A stretch of 60,300 nt of DNA, taken from NCBI GenBank assembly GCA_025774555.1, contig JALGVT010000011.1, positions 1-60,300 of the forward strand, written 5' to 3'. Positions 8,286 through 17,297 of the stretch are shown piece by piece; the first letter of the stretch is position 1; every line of letters starts with the position of its first letter. Source of the stretch: a candidate division LCP-89 bacterium. Lineage in GTDB: Bacteria; Electryoneota; B3-LCP. The notes beneath the pieces were generated by a model. It did not search any database. It was not told the DNA's origin and saw only the letters and a list, made by a program, of their open reading frames with translations. Both the position numbers and the translations under genes were made by a program.

Positions 8286-11200
8286 ACGGTTTTGTGCGGA
8301 ATTTCCTCCTTTTATTGGCTGCCATCACCGCGCTATCCGCTGCGACACTTCAAGCTCAGACGCCGTACAGCCTCCATCTTCAGCAGGAAGATATAATCGG
8401 CACCGGGCTCGATGAACCACGTCATCTCTCGCATGAATTCATTGTCGAAGAGAGCGAAACTGCTGTAATTGGTGATTCACTGCTCTATAAAGATAAAGAT
8501 TACCGCATTGATTACGTGCGCGGTATAATAAGATTTGCAGGAATCCTCGCCGTAGAAGACACTATTCACCTGACCTACAGAATCTATCCCTTTGACATCC
8601 CCTCCAGTTATTTTAACCCGATCCTGACCGTGCGTCCTGAAGAGGCGGCGCAATTGGATACGCTTCGCCAGCCTGAAACGCTGCCGGGAAGCTCCGTCTT
8701 CGATACCGGATCACTCCGCAAGAGCGGCACGCTGGTCAGAGGCATTACCATCGGATCAGACCGCGATCTTTCGGTGGAATCAGGATTGAATCTCCAGGTC
8801 GAAGGAAGGCTGGGACGAAATATCGACGTTCTGGCTCTCCTGTCGGATCAGAATACACCCATACAACCCGAAGGAAATACCGCCACCATCGAAGAGATCG
8901 ACAAGGTTCTCATTCAAGTGCAGAGTCCGCATTTCGATGCGGCTTTCGGCGACTATGAGCTGCAATTGGAAGGGTCTCGCTTTGGCAGCTACTACCGAAA
9001 ACTGCAGGGCGCCCGCCTTGATGGCAGGACCACCGATGACCGCGTCACGCTGTCCGGCGCTATCTCCAGGGGTCAGTATCACACCAACTTTTTCTACGGC
9101 GAAGAGGGTAATCAGGGACCGTACCGTCTGTCGGATAAAGAGGGCAGAACCGGGATTCTGGTTCTGGCTGGAACGGAAAAAATCTGGCTCGACGGGGAAA
9201 GGATGCAGCGGGGTGAAAATAACGATTATACCATCGAATACGGACTGGGCGAAGTTACTTTCACTCCGAGTCGTTTGATTACGTCTGATTCGAGAATCAC
9301 TGTCGATTTCCAATATTCGGCGGAGGTGTACGGCAGGGACATATACGCGGTGCAGGGGGAAGCAAACTTCTTCGATAAACGGCTGGGAATGAGAACCACC
9401 TTTATTTCCGAATCTGATGCGCGTAACAATCCCTTAACTTATGTGCTGACAGATTCCGCGCAAATTGCGCTTGAGAATGCCGGTGATGACCCTTCTGCCG
9501 CGGAAATTCTGCAGGTGGAACAGGCGCCGGTCGGTGAAGGAGAATACATCGCTGATACTACCTCCTGGGGAGGGCAGGTTTACGCTATTTATACCTATGT
9601 GGGGCTTGATTCCACCGGTGATCTGAACGTCGTCTTCAGCTACGTAGGTCAGGGCGAAGGCGATTATATCCGGCTGGCGGAAGCGACGGGGTTTTATTAC
9701 GCCTGGGCGGGACCCGGTGAAGGTGATTACGCTCCGGTGCGGCGGCTTCCGCTGCCCCAGCGTCAACGCATGGCGGACGTGGAAGTATGGGGCAGCCCGA
9801 CGAAAACCTCCACCATCAAATTTGAAGGAGCGCTGTCGGAATACGATAGAAACACTTTCTCCGGACTGGATGATAACGATAATATCGGTACTGCCTGGGC
9901 AGCGGAAGGACAGTGGCAATCAAGAAAGAGCAATGCACCGGGGGATTTTTCTAAAATTACTGTGGATGCGAACCTGCGTGAAGTCGATTCAAAATTCCGC
10001 CAGATCGATCGCTCTCAGCAGGTGGAATATTCCCGCCAGTGGGATCTGGATGAAGGCGCTTCCGAAGAAGAATCCGTTCAAGAGGCGAATCTCACCATCC
10101 GCCCCTTTTCACCCTGGACCTCGAAGATCGGCTACGGCTTCCTCAACAAGGAATCTGACGGCTTTCAGAGCGAACGCTGGCACGGGCAGACTCAGTTGAC
10201 AGGCGGCGCTCTGCCGGCAGTTACGGCAAGCGCAGACTGGATTCGCAGCAGTTCCGAACCGCTGGGGAAATCCGGTCTATGGACCAGAGGACAATCCACT
10301 GCCAGCTATAAAATATGGCGCCTGACGCCTTCGATACGTTATGAACGCGAACATAAAAAAGATACCTACGCCGATTCATCAGGCGGCTTTCTCTTCAGCG
10401 ATTACATCGGCGGATTGAGCTATGAAGCGGGATCGATCAAACTTGAGACTTCGCAGCAAATGCGCGCTGAAGATCGCTATAAACAGAGTGATCTGCAGGA
10501 TTTCAGCACGGCTCGAACGGGCAATTACAAGATCGCTCTATCACCCTGGCACAACCTGTCGGGAGACGCGCTGTTCACGCACCGCAAGAAGGACTATGAC
10601 GAAGCCGACTCCGCCGCAGTCCGTACAGAACTGATGGAATTGAACTTCGGCTGGACGCCTTTCAGACGGGCAGTCGATCTGTTAGTTAATTACCGCATTA
10701 ACAACACCCGCGTCTCCACCATCGTACAAACCCCACTCTACATCGGTCCCGGGCAGGGGACGCATATCAAAGTCGGCGATTTGTACTTTGAAGACCCCGA
10801 TGGCGAGTACATACTGGTAGCGCAATCCACCGGCGAATTTCAGCCTGTGGTCGAGCTTGACGGTTCGTTGTCATTAGACCTCGATGCGCATCGACTGCCT
10901 AAAAGCGAAAGAGAACAGTTGCCCCTGATGTGGCGTCATCTCTCTTCCGAAACCCTGATCAACTTCAACGAGAAGACCAAGGAACGGGACACCTGGTCGC
11001 TCTACCGCCTCGATTTCTCCAAATTTCAGGGTGATTCCACCTTGCAGGGGAATCTCCTGATGCGTGAGGATATATTCCTGTTCCGGCATCGGCGGGATCT
11101 ATCCTTCCGTCTGCGCGGTGAAATATCGCAGTCCATAACGAACCTGTATCTTTCCGGTGGACAGGAGAGCAAACGGCGGCTGGTATCTTTAAGAGTCCGC

Positions 11201-11683
11201 CGCGCATTTTCAGAGAATTGGTCATTGCAAGGCGATCTTAGCCGCGAATCCGATATCAGAAAATACCGCGTGTCCGGAGTGTCCAGCCGCGATATAGCAA
11301 CGTGGCAAGCATCCATCGAACCGATCTTCAGACCCACCCGCGAGTGGGAGTTAGCGATGCGTATAGTCGGTCAGCGGGACGATGATGCAGTTGAGGGGAT
11401 CTACGCCAACCGGTACGGTATAGAACCGCGCATCATCCGCAGTTTCATGCAGAAAGGGCGGGGTGAAATCCGCGCTGAATGGCACCGCGTCAGCACCGAC
11501 GCGGCGCTGCTGCCCTACGAAATGGCGGAAGGCGATCCCGCCGGTGATAACTTCCGCTGGGATCTGCGCGTCGATTACCGGATTTCTCAATATCTGACTG
11601 CAACCTTATCATACAGTGGCAGCAAAGACGCCGACCGCGAAACGATCCATATCGGCAGAGCTGAAGTAAGAGCTTTCTTCTAA
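8282..11683 (+). CDS. Large outer-membrane beta-barrel-like protein with SprA-like motifs
   Basis: A 1133-residue protein with a signal peptide (residues 1-25) and many alternating aromatic/polar strands ending in Phe-Phe, as expected for an outer-membrane barrel whose C-terminal strand is recognised by the Bam machine. Two copies of a motif of the form DYxIDYxxGxIxF...DxIxxxYxY are visible, at about residues 70-100 and 320-350; similar motifs are known from SprA, the giant translocon of Bacteroidota, although this protein is much shorter. It is coupled by overlap to both neighbours. A role in surface assembly or export is inference; it is otherwise unrecognised. Confidence 0.65.
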   Translation: MNGFVRNFLLLLAAITALSAATLQAQTPYSLHLQQEDIIGTGLDEPRHLSHEFIVEESETAVIGDSLLYKDKDYRIDYVRGIIRFAGILAVEDTIHLTYRIYPFDIPSSYFNPILTVRPEEAAQLDTLRQPETLPGSSVFDTGSLRKSGTLVRGITIGSDRDLSVESGLNLQVEGRLGRNIDVLALLSDQNTPIQPEGNTATIEEIDKVLIQVQSPHFDAAFGDYELQLEGSRFGSYYRKLQGARLDGRTTDDRVTLSGAISRGQYHTNFFYGEEGNQGPYRLSDKEGRTGILVLAGTEKIWLDGERMQRGENNDYTIEYGLGEVTFTPSRLITSDSRITVDFQYSAEVYGRDIYAVQGEANFFDKRLGMRTTFISESDARNNPLTYVLTDSAQIALENAGDDPSAAEILQVEQAPVGEGEYIADTTSWGGQVYAIYTYVGLDSTGDLNVVFSYVGQGEGDYIRLAEATGFYYAWAGPGEGDYAPVRRLPLPQRQRMADVEVWGSPTKTSTIKFEGALSEYDRNTFSGLDDNDNIGTAWAAEGQWQSRKSNAPGDFSKITVDANLREVDSKFRQIDRSQQVEYSRQWDLDEGASEEESVQEANLTIRPFSPWTSKIGYGFLNKESDGFQSERWHGQTQLTGGALPAVTASADWIRSSSEPLGKSGLWTRGQSTASYKIWRLTPSIRYEREHKKDTYADSSGGFLFSDYIGGLSYEAGSIKLETSQQMRAEDRYKQSDLQDFSTARTGNYKIALSPWHNLSGDALFTHRKKDYDEADSAAVRTELMELNFGWTPFRRAVDLLVNYRINNTRVSTIVQTPLYIGPGQGTHIKVGDLYFEDPDGEYILVAQSTGEFQPVVELDGSLSLDLDAHRLPKSEREQLPLMWRHLSSETLINFNEKTKERDTWSLYRLDFSKFQGDSTLQGNLLMREDIFLFRHRRDLSFRLRGEISQSITNLYLSGGQESKRRLVSLRVRRAFSENWSLQGDLSRESDIRKYRVSGVSSRDIATWQASIEPIFRPTREWELAMRIVGQRDDDAVEGIYANRYGIEPRIIRSFMQKGRGEIRAEWHRVSTDAALLPYEMAEGDPAGDNFRWDLRVDYRISQYLTATLSYSGSKDADRETIHIGRAEVRAFF

Positions 11684-13428
11684 TGATTTTCAACCGATCT
11701 AAAAGAGCCGTTTATTCCATCATCTCTTGCCTGATCCTGCTTTCGGGGTGGGGGATACCTGTATTCGCTCAGCCTGAACTGCGCTCAGTTGTGATGGAAG
11801 GCAATCGTGCTTTCTCGGAGCGAAGATTGATCGACTGGACGGGGCTGAAGATCGGCAGACCGGTAACCGGGCAGATCGTAGATGAAGCCGCTAACAGGCT
11901 CATCCTGAAGTTGACTGAAGAAGGCTGCTATTTCTGTGTTATTGACAGTATCATTAGGGATTATTCCCCGGACTCGACGTCCATCGCACTGACATTCTTC
12001 CTGAACGAAGGAGAACGGCTGATCTTCAAAGGATTGGATATTGCTGGTGATTCGGTTGCTGTCAGTGATCGCTTCATGCCGTTGGCGCAACCGGGCAAAC
12101 CACTCTATGCTTCTGACCTTGAATCCGATCTGTGGGACATATTAAAACAGCGGGAGGAAGCGGGGCATCCCTTTGCCAGATTGGATATTAAGGGGATGCG
12201 TTTGCAGGGAGATTCGCTATCCGTTCAAGCGAAGATGACAGCGGGACCGGTGGCAACGTTGGCATCGGTCAGGATCATCGGGCTGGAACATACCAAACCG
12301 AAGGTTATAGCCAGAGAGACTCGCATTGTTCCGGGTCAGCTTTACAGCCCGAGCTGTGTCGAAAAAGCGCGGGAACGCATCCGCAGACTGCCCTATATCG
12401 ACGAAGTATCACCGCCGGCGCTGGTGCCGCTGGGATCGAACCGCTACGATCTCCTCTTCCAGGTGAAGGAAGCGCGCAGCAATTCGTTCGACGGAGTGGT
12501 GGGTTACCAGCCGGGCGCTGAGGGTGAAGAGGGAGAAGTAACCGGTCTGTTGGATTTATCCTTCATGAACCTGTTCGGAACCGGGCGCAGAGCGATGATT
12601 CACTGGGAGCGGATCAGCGAATATCAGCAGGCGCTGTCTCTCTTCTATGAAGAGCCCTGGATCGCCGGACTGCCGTTTAATCTCTGGGGCGCATTCCGGC
12701 AGGAGATACTGGATTCGCTGTACTTAGAGCGGTTCGTTGCCGCGGGAGTTACCGTCCCAGCGCTGGACGTTTTGTCCTTTAAAGGGTCCATCTTCCAGGA
12801 AGAGGTTCTGCCCGATTCTTCCGGCAGAGTATATCTGGGGATCTATAAATCAAAAGAGCAGGGCGGCGTTCTCGAAGCGGAATATGATACCCGCGATTAT
12901 ATAGATAACCCGACGCGCGGCTGGTATTACCGTTCGATGGTATCTGCTTCGGTGAAGGATTATGAAGCTGCCGCCGGTCTGGAAAACGTTGACATCCGGC
13001 ACTACGAAACGGATGCTGAGTGGTCGCATCCCATCATCGGCAGGCAGATACTGAACCTACAGGTTCACGGACGGTATCTGCAATCGGATGAAGATCCGAT
13101 TCCGCAGCCTGACCTCTACCGTCTGGGCGGCACGCGTTCTCTGCGAGGCTATCGCGAGGATCAGTTCCTGGGATACGTGGTGGCGTGGGGCAGCGTGGAG
13201 TACAGATTGTGGCTGGACAAGCAGTCGCGGTTGTACGCCTTTTTCAATCAGGGTTACTACGAATGGACTCCTCCGACCGGAGGCACGGAGAAGAAGTATC
13301 CCTGGGGTTACGGCGTCGGCTTCCGGCAGGGGACGCGCATCGGCATCATCGGCTTCGACTTCGCCTTAGGACAGGATGACGTCTTTTCCACAGCGAAGGT
13401 GCACTTCAGAATCATTAACAGGTTCTAG
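11683..13428 (+). CDS. Omp85-family outer-membrane assembly protein (BamA/TamA-like)
   Basis: A 581-residue protein with a signal peptide (residues 10-30), two or three POTRA-like segments (about 33-260, including FSERRLIDWTGLKIG and the POTRA-like stretch near 195-260), and a C-terminal 16-strand-type barrel. The Omp85 signature is LGGTRSLRGYRED (about 480-492), and the last residue is Phe. It is shorter than BamA (five POTRA domains), closer in size to TamA-like members. It starts one base inside the stop of the preceding barrel gene, so the two are probably translated together; it may insert or export the products of the two genes before it. Confidence 0.82.
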   Translation: MIFNRSKRAVYSIISCLILLSGWGIPVFAQPELRSVVMEGNRAFSERRLIDWTGLKIGRPVTGQIVDEAANRLILKLTEEGCYFCVIDSIIRDYSPDSTSIALTFFLNEGERLIFKGLDIAGDSVAVSDRFMPLAQPGKPLYASDLESDLWDILKQREEAGHPFARLDIKGMRLQGDSLSVQAKMTAGPVATLASVRIIGLEHTKPKVIARETRIVPGQLYSPSCVEKARERIRRLPYIDEVSPPALVPLGSNRYDLLFQVKEARSNSFDGVVGYQPGAEGEEGEVTGLLDLSFMNLFGTGRRAMIHWERISEYQQALSLFYEEPWIAGLPFNLWGAFRQEILDSLYLERFVAAGVTVPALDVLSFKGSIFQEEVLPDSSGRVYLGIYKSKEQGGVLEAEYDTRDYIDNPTRGWYYRSMVSASVKDYEAAAGLENVDIRHYETDAEWSHPIIGRQILNLQVHGRYLQSDEDPIPQPDLYRLGGTRSLRGYREDQFLGYVVAWGSVEYRLWLDKQSRLYAFFNQGYYEWTPPTGGTEKKYPWGYGVGFRQGTRIGIIGFDFALGQDDVFSTAKVHFRIINRF

Positions 13429-14389
13429 GGGCTGGGTTCTGGGGGTTGGAAACGACTTTAAGTGTAAGACAAGGGGTTACAACCCCTTGTTGAGTTGGTT
13501 AATGCGACAAATATGAGCGATATAAAAGGGCGACATTTGATTGTGTCGCGCTTGTTTTTGCCGGATATTAGCCCGAAACGGGTGATTGAAGTTTTCTCGT
13601 GCGACATGAATGGGCTTCTGGCTGCTGGTGGCTAGTGGCTAGTAAAAAACGGGAGGCGTATATATATAATATACAACAGTTAATGCGAGAAGTCAAGAGG
13701 CTTATGATTTATTTATACAACGTAATTATTGGGGGAGGAGGTTGGTTTGAGTTATTTTGTCTGAATCACTGATTTGCGCAGATTATTGGATTGCACTGAT
13801 TGAAGTAGCGTAGGGGTAGGTCTTGCACCGACCCGCTTTACTCTGGCAGACGGGGCGTCTGTCAGCACGGCAAGGGGCTACAGCCCCTTGTTGATACATG
13901 CTTCGTATCACCTGCGGAGATACAGAAGCATGCCACCCGACTGCCCAGCCCTGAAGGACGTGGGCTACGGATAGAACAATCCGCCAGAGGCGGATAAATC
14001 CCCCTGAAGGGGGCTAAAAAAAGCCATCTGGGGGTAACTCCTGACGGCACGGAGAAAGGGTTGAGGTAGGGGTGATGCTCCGGGACATCAAGCTGTCCCG
14101 GCCACCCGCCCGGAGAGTCTGCAGTTCGGCTTCTGTTTTCCAGCTTGGTGCCCCACAGTTCTACTGTGGGTTTCCAACTATTTGTCACCACACCCCAACC
14201 GTTATTTCCCCTCAAAAACCTCTTAACTTTCACCTATGGCTGTTGTATATTATATACAAGTGCTTATCTCAGGCGCCAAACATAATCTGAGAAATCCAAT
14301 AAAATCCGAGCCGTCCGTGATCTTCTTTTCTCTAATCCCCTGCTCCCAGCAACCAGCCACCAGCTACTATTATATTCTCACCAAAAGGC
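13429..14389. repeat. Gene-free repeat region with inverted arms
   Basis: About 960 bases without a plausible gene. Two near-identical palindromes, CAAGGGGTTACAACCCCTTG (13470-13489) and CAAGGGGCTACAGCCCCTTG (13871-13890), and several CC/GG hairpins are present. A perfect 17-bp inverted pair, TATATAATATACAACAG at 13663-13679 and its reverse complement at 14240-14256, encloses about 590 bases, with weaker matching continuing inward. Low-complexity GCTGGTGGCTAG-type tracts flank it on both sides in opposite orientation (about 13620 and 14350). This looks like a miniature inverted-repeat element or a decayed one. Confidence 0.6.
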
Positions 14390-14418
14390 TTGACTTACGC
14401 AAGTTATTTTACTAAATT
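14390..14418 (+). promoter_or_regulatory. Sigma-70-type promoter of feoAB
   Basis: TTGACT at 14390-14395 and TAAATT at 14413-14418 with a 17-base spacer, 53 bases before the feoA start. The -10 element overlaps the palindrome at 14417-14433, the arrangement expected for a repressor operator. Confidence 0.6.
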
Positions 14419-14433
14419 AAGACTCAGTCGCAA
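14417..14433 (+). promoter_or_regulatory. Palindromic operator candidate, feoAB copy
   Basis: TTAAGACTCAGTCGCAA fits TTGNNACTNAGTNNCAA with one mismatch. It overlaps the -10 element of the feoAB promoter. A perfect copy lies before dsrA (24919) and a half copy before the dsrMKJOP unit (31317). The position suggests an iron-dependent repressor site (Fur or DtxR type), which is inference. Confidence 0.5.
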
Positions 14434-14470
14434 TATCAATTAGAGCAACTCCATCAAATTACCACTTGAG

Positions 14471-14836
14471 ATGTTCGGAAGAAAGAAACGCCAGCAGCTT
14501 AGAAAAGGCTTTCATAGAGGCGCCGGGAACCAGGGCGTTCGTCCTTGTGGTTGTCAGAGCGATTTATGCAGGCATCTAACGGGTTGGCAGCTAACCGATG
14601 GGGAAAAATTGCTCAGCGATTGCAGCGCAGGGGATCAAATCAGCGTTAAGAGAATATTAAATGGTGGACCCATCCGCCACCGGCTGCTGGAAATGGGTCT
14701 GAACCCGGGCACTTCCGTTCGGGTCGTGAAATATGCACCACTGAAAGACCCGATTGAATGCGAAGTAAAGGGATATCACATAGCGCTGCGAGTGGCGGAA
14801 GCGCAATACGTAATAGTCACACCAACCGAACAATAG
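14471..14836 (+). CDS. feoA: FeoA-type ferrous iron transport accessory protein
   Basis: A 121-residue protein whose C-terminal part (about residues 45-121) is an SH3-like FeoA domain: IRHRLLEMGLNPGTSVRVV followed by DPIECEVKGYHIALRVAEA. FeoA supports the FeoB ferrous iron permease. The first 40 or so residues are an unusual basic extension with a Cys cluster, CGCQSDLC, not normally part of FeoA. No internal ATG exists before the domain, so the extension is probably translated, though a non-ATG internal start cannot be excluded. It overlaps the only canonical start of feoB by 79 bases. Confidence 0.85.
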   Translation: MFGRKKRQQLRKGFHRGAGNQGVRPCGCQSDLCRHLTGWQLTDGEKLLSDCSAGDQISVKRILNGGPIRHRLLEMGLNPGTSVRVVKYAPLKDPIECEVKGYHIALRVAEAQYVIVTPTEQ

Positions 14837-16917
14837 ATAAACCCGACCTTAGTCGGAAAACCTCCCGGAACATCCGCGTTGCCCTGATTGGCAATCCCAA
14901 TTCTGGAAAGACCACTCTTTTTAATGCCCTCACAGGCGCACATCAGCATGTCGGCAACTGGCCCGGCGTCACCGTCGAGAAGAAAGAAGGCTCCCGCCGT
15001 TATCATAATCATACCATTGATATTATTGATCTTCCCGGTACTTACAGCCTCACCGCTTTTTCCATCGAAGAGGTCGTTGTTCGTGATTTCCTCTTCGGAG
15101 AGAAACCGGACGTGGTCGTACAGGTCGTTGACGGCTCCAACCTGGAACGGAATTGCTACCTGACAGTACAGTTGATCGAGATGGGCATCCCGATGGTTAT
15201 CGCGCTGAATATGTACGATGAACTGCGGGATAAGGGCTTCGATATCGATAGAAAGCTGCTTGGACAACTCTACGGGTGCGTTGTCGTTCCGACGGTCGGA
15301 TCGAAAGGGCACGGCATCAACGCTCTGCTGAAGGCGATTGAAGAGACTGCAACTGGTGAATTGATTGATCCGGATGCAGCGCCTCGTGATATTCAGGTCA
15401 ACTATGGTCAGGAATTTGAGGATAGCATTTCCAAACTGCAGGAGAAAATTGCAGGGACGTCTGATTTAAACATTCCTGCACGCTGGCTCGCCGTCCGCAT
15501 CCTCGAAGGCGATAACGACGCCATGACCCGCTTGACACCCGAACTGCTCTCCGACCCAGAGTTCCACCGCGTGCTGACTGAATCTATAGAACGGTTGAAC
15601 AAGCTATATCCCGAAGGCGTGGAAGAGATGATTGCTGACCGGAGATATGGTTTCATCGCCGGAGCGCTGCAGGAGACGCTTAAGCGATCCGGTCCGGGAA
15701 GGAGACAACTGTCTGAAAAAGCAGATAACTTCCTGACTCACCGTATCCTCGGTATGCCGCTCTTTCTATTCTTCCTCTGGCTGCTCTTCCAGGGGACTTT
15801 TACTCTTGGCGAACCGCCGATGGGCTGGATTGAAACGGGAATTGGATGGTTGAGCACTGTTTTGGCAGCGATCCTACCGGCTGGACCGCTGCGTAATCTG
15901 TTAATCGAAGGAGTCATAGGCGGTGTGGGTGGAGTGCTGGTTTTCCTGCCCAACATCATGATCCTGTTTCTCGGAATTTCACTGTTAGAAGACAGCGGAT
16001 ATATGGCGAGAGCCGCCTTCCTGATGGATAAGCTGATGCACTCGTTGGGACTGCACGGCAAGTCGTTCATACCGCTGATTATGGGATTCGGCTGCAGCGT
16101 GCCCGCCATCATGGCGAGCCGCACGCTTGAGAGCCGCCGCGACCGTCTTCTGACCATATTAATCACACCTTTGATGAGTTGTTCAGCGCGGCTGCCGGTC
16201 TATATCCTCTTCGCGGGAACATTCTTCCCCAATAACGCTGGCAACATTATCTTCGGTCTGTACATCTTCGGCATAGTCGTAGCAATAGGCGCTGGAAAAG
16301 TCTTCTCGATGACTCTTTTCAGGGCGCGCGGAGCGCCATTCGTGATGGAATTGCCGCCCTATCGCATGCCGACTTTCTGGACGACCATTCGTCACATGTG
16401 GGATCGCTCTTCGGAATACCTGAAGAAGATGGGAACTGTGATCTTAGCCGCTTCGATCATCGTCTGGTTCCTGGGCGCATTCCCATTGCAGGAGGGCGAA
16501 TCACCCGCGGCTGAAGATTCCTATATCGGGCAGGTCGGCAGGACTATTTCACCCGTGCTTGATCCTCTCGGATTCGACTGGCAGATGGGGGTTGCTCTGG
16601 TAGCAGGTTTGGTGGCTAAGGAAGTCGTCGTATCGACGCTGGGAGTGCTGTATGAGGTGGAAAAAAACGATGAAGCAGGAACCTCAGAAGCTCTGACCGG
16701 CGCTCTTCGAAACTCCGGCATCAGCCAGATCAGCGCGCTGGCGTTCATGCTGTTCGTATTGATTTATACGCCGTGTATCGCTGCGATTGTTGCTATCTGG
16801 CGGGAATCCGGCAGCATGTGGTGGGCGGTGTTTTCTATGGGTTATCAGACAACGCTGGCATGGCTGATTGCGTTTGGCGCTGTGCAAGCAGGCATTCTAC
16901 TTGGATTGGGGGTGTAA
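14758..16917 (+). CDS. feoB: Ferrous iron transport protein B
   Basis: A 719-residue inner-membrane Fe(II) transporter with an N-terminal G domain and a C-terminal permease. The G1 motif GNPNSGKTT is at about residues 45-53, G3 is DLPGTY, and G4 is NMYD. The core permease with Cys-containing GFGCSVPAIMASRT and PLMSCSARLPVY follows, with multiple hydrophobic helices to the C-terminus. The only canonical start in frame before G1 is the ATG at 14758, inside feoA; no ATG, GTG or TTG exists between it and the G1 motif, so either coupling or a rarer start is used. Length is on the short side of normal. Confidence 0.95.
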   Translation: MRSKGISHSAASGGSAIRNSHTNRTIDKPDLSRKTSRNIRVALIGNPNSGKTTLFNALTGAHQHVGNWPGVTVEKKEGSRRYHNHTIDIIDLPGTYSLTAFSIEEVVVRDFLFGEKPDVVVQVVDGSNLERNCYLTVQLIEMGIPMVIALNMYDELRDKGFDIDRKLLGQLYGCVVVPTVGSKGHGINALLKAIEETATGELIDPDAAPRDIQVNYGQEFEDSISKLQEKIAGTSDLNIPARWLAVRILEGDNDAMTRLTPELLSDPEFHRVLTESIERLNKLYPEGVEEMIADRRYGFIAGALQETLKRSGPGRRQLSEKADNFLTHRILGMPLFLFFLWLLFQGTFTLGEPPMGWIETGIGWLSTVLAAILPAGPLRNLLIEGVIGGVGGVLVFLPNIMILFLGISLLEDSGYMARAAFLMDKLMHSLGLHGKSFIPLIMGFGCSVPAIMASRTLESRRDRLLTILITPLMSCSARLPVYILFAGTFFPNNAGNIIFGLYIFGIVVAIGAGKVFSMTLFRARGAPFVMELPPYRMPTFWTTIRHMWDRSSEYLKKMGTVILAASIIVWFLGAFPLQEGESPAAEDSYIGQVGRTISPVLDPLGFDWQMGVALVAGLVAKEVVVSTLGVLYEVEKNDEAGTSEALTGALRNSGISQISALAFMLFVLIYTPCIAAIVAIWRESGSMWWAVFSMGYQTTLAWLIAFGAVQAGILLGLGV

Positions 16918-16920
16918 GTT

Positions 16921-17100
16921 ATGGCTTTACAGTGGATCATTGTTGCTGTTCTAGTCATCGCTGCCGCGATCTACATTTCAAGATTGATTTACCGCGCCAT
17001 CAAGTCTCCGGGCTGCAATTTGTGCGTAAACCGATCGCGCACTCTCCGGCTGCTCAAAATGCTCTCGAAGAAGAAAAAAGAGATGGCTGGCGACGAGTAG
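16921..17100 (+). CDS. FeoB-associated Cys-rich small membrane protein
   Basis: A 59-residue protein starting three bases after feoB. It has one N-terminal transmembrane helix (about residues 5-25), then SPGCNLC, then a Lys-rich tail. This matches the small FeoB-associated Cys-rich membrane proteins that follow feoB in many bacteria and are thought to help the transporter; here only two Cys are present rather than the longer Cys runs of some members. Position and topology support the call more than sequence detail. Confidence 0.72.
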   Translation: MALQWIIVAVLVIAAAIYISRLIYRAIKSPGCNLCVNRSRTLRLLKMLSKKKKEMAGDE

Positions 17101-17156
17101 TCACCTGCTGGATTTCCCACCATATTATCTTTTCCTTGATTACCTACAGAAGAAAA

Positions 17157-17230
17157 GGGCACGGCGCGCCGTGCCCCTACTGGATTCCGGGTCGTAGCCC
17201 GGAATCTGACACATCCTCCGCTGTCAGATT
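17157..17230 (+). repeat. Two-hairpin intergenic repeat, copy 1
   Basis: A perfect 20-bp palindrome GGGCACGGCGCGCCGTGCCC (17157-17176) is followed by ATTCCGGG...CCCGGAAT (about 17184-17205) and CTGACA...TGTCAG. The same two-palindrome order recurs at 23334. It may end both the feo transcript and the convergent minus-strand gene. Confidence 0.7.
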
Positions 17231-17297
17231 CCGAACGCGCTTTGTTTGTCAGAATGACAGCTTGATTACCAGCGCCCAGTTTGTTTAGCGGTGAGCA

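Noticed and set aside
8780..11590. Long reverse-strand frames inside the large barrel gene and many other antisense frames
   Set aside because: They are shadows of the forward genes, with no family match or ribosome-binding site.
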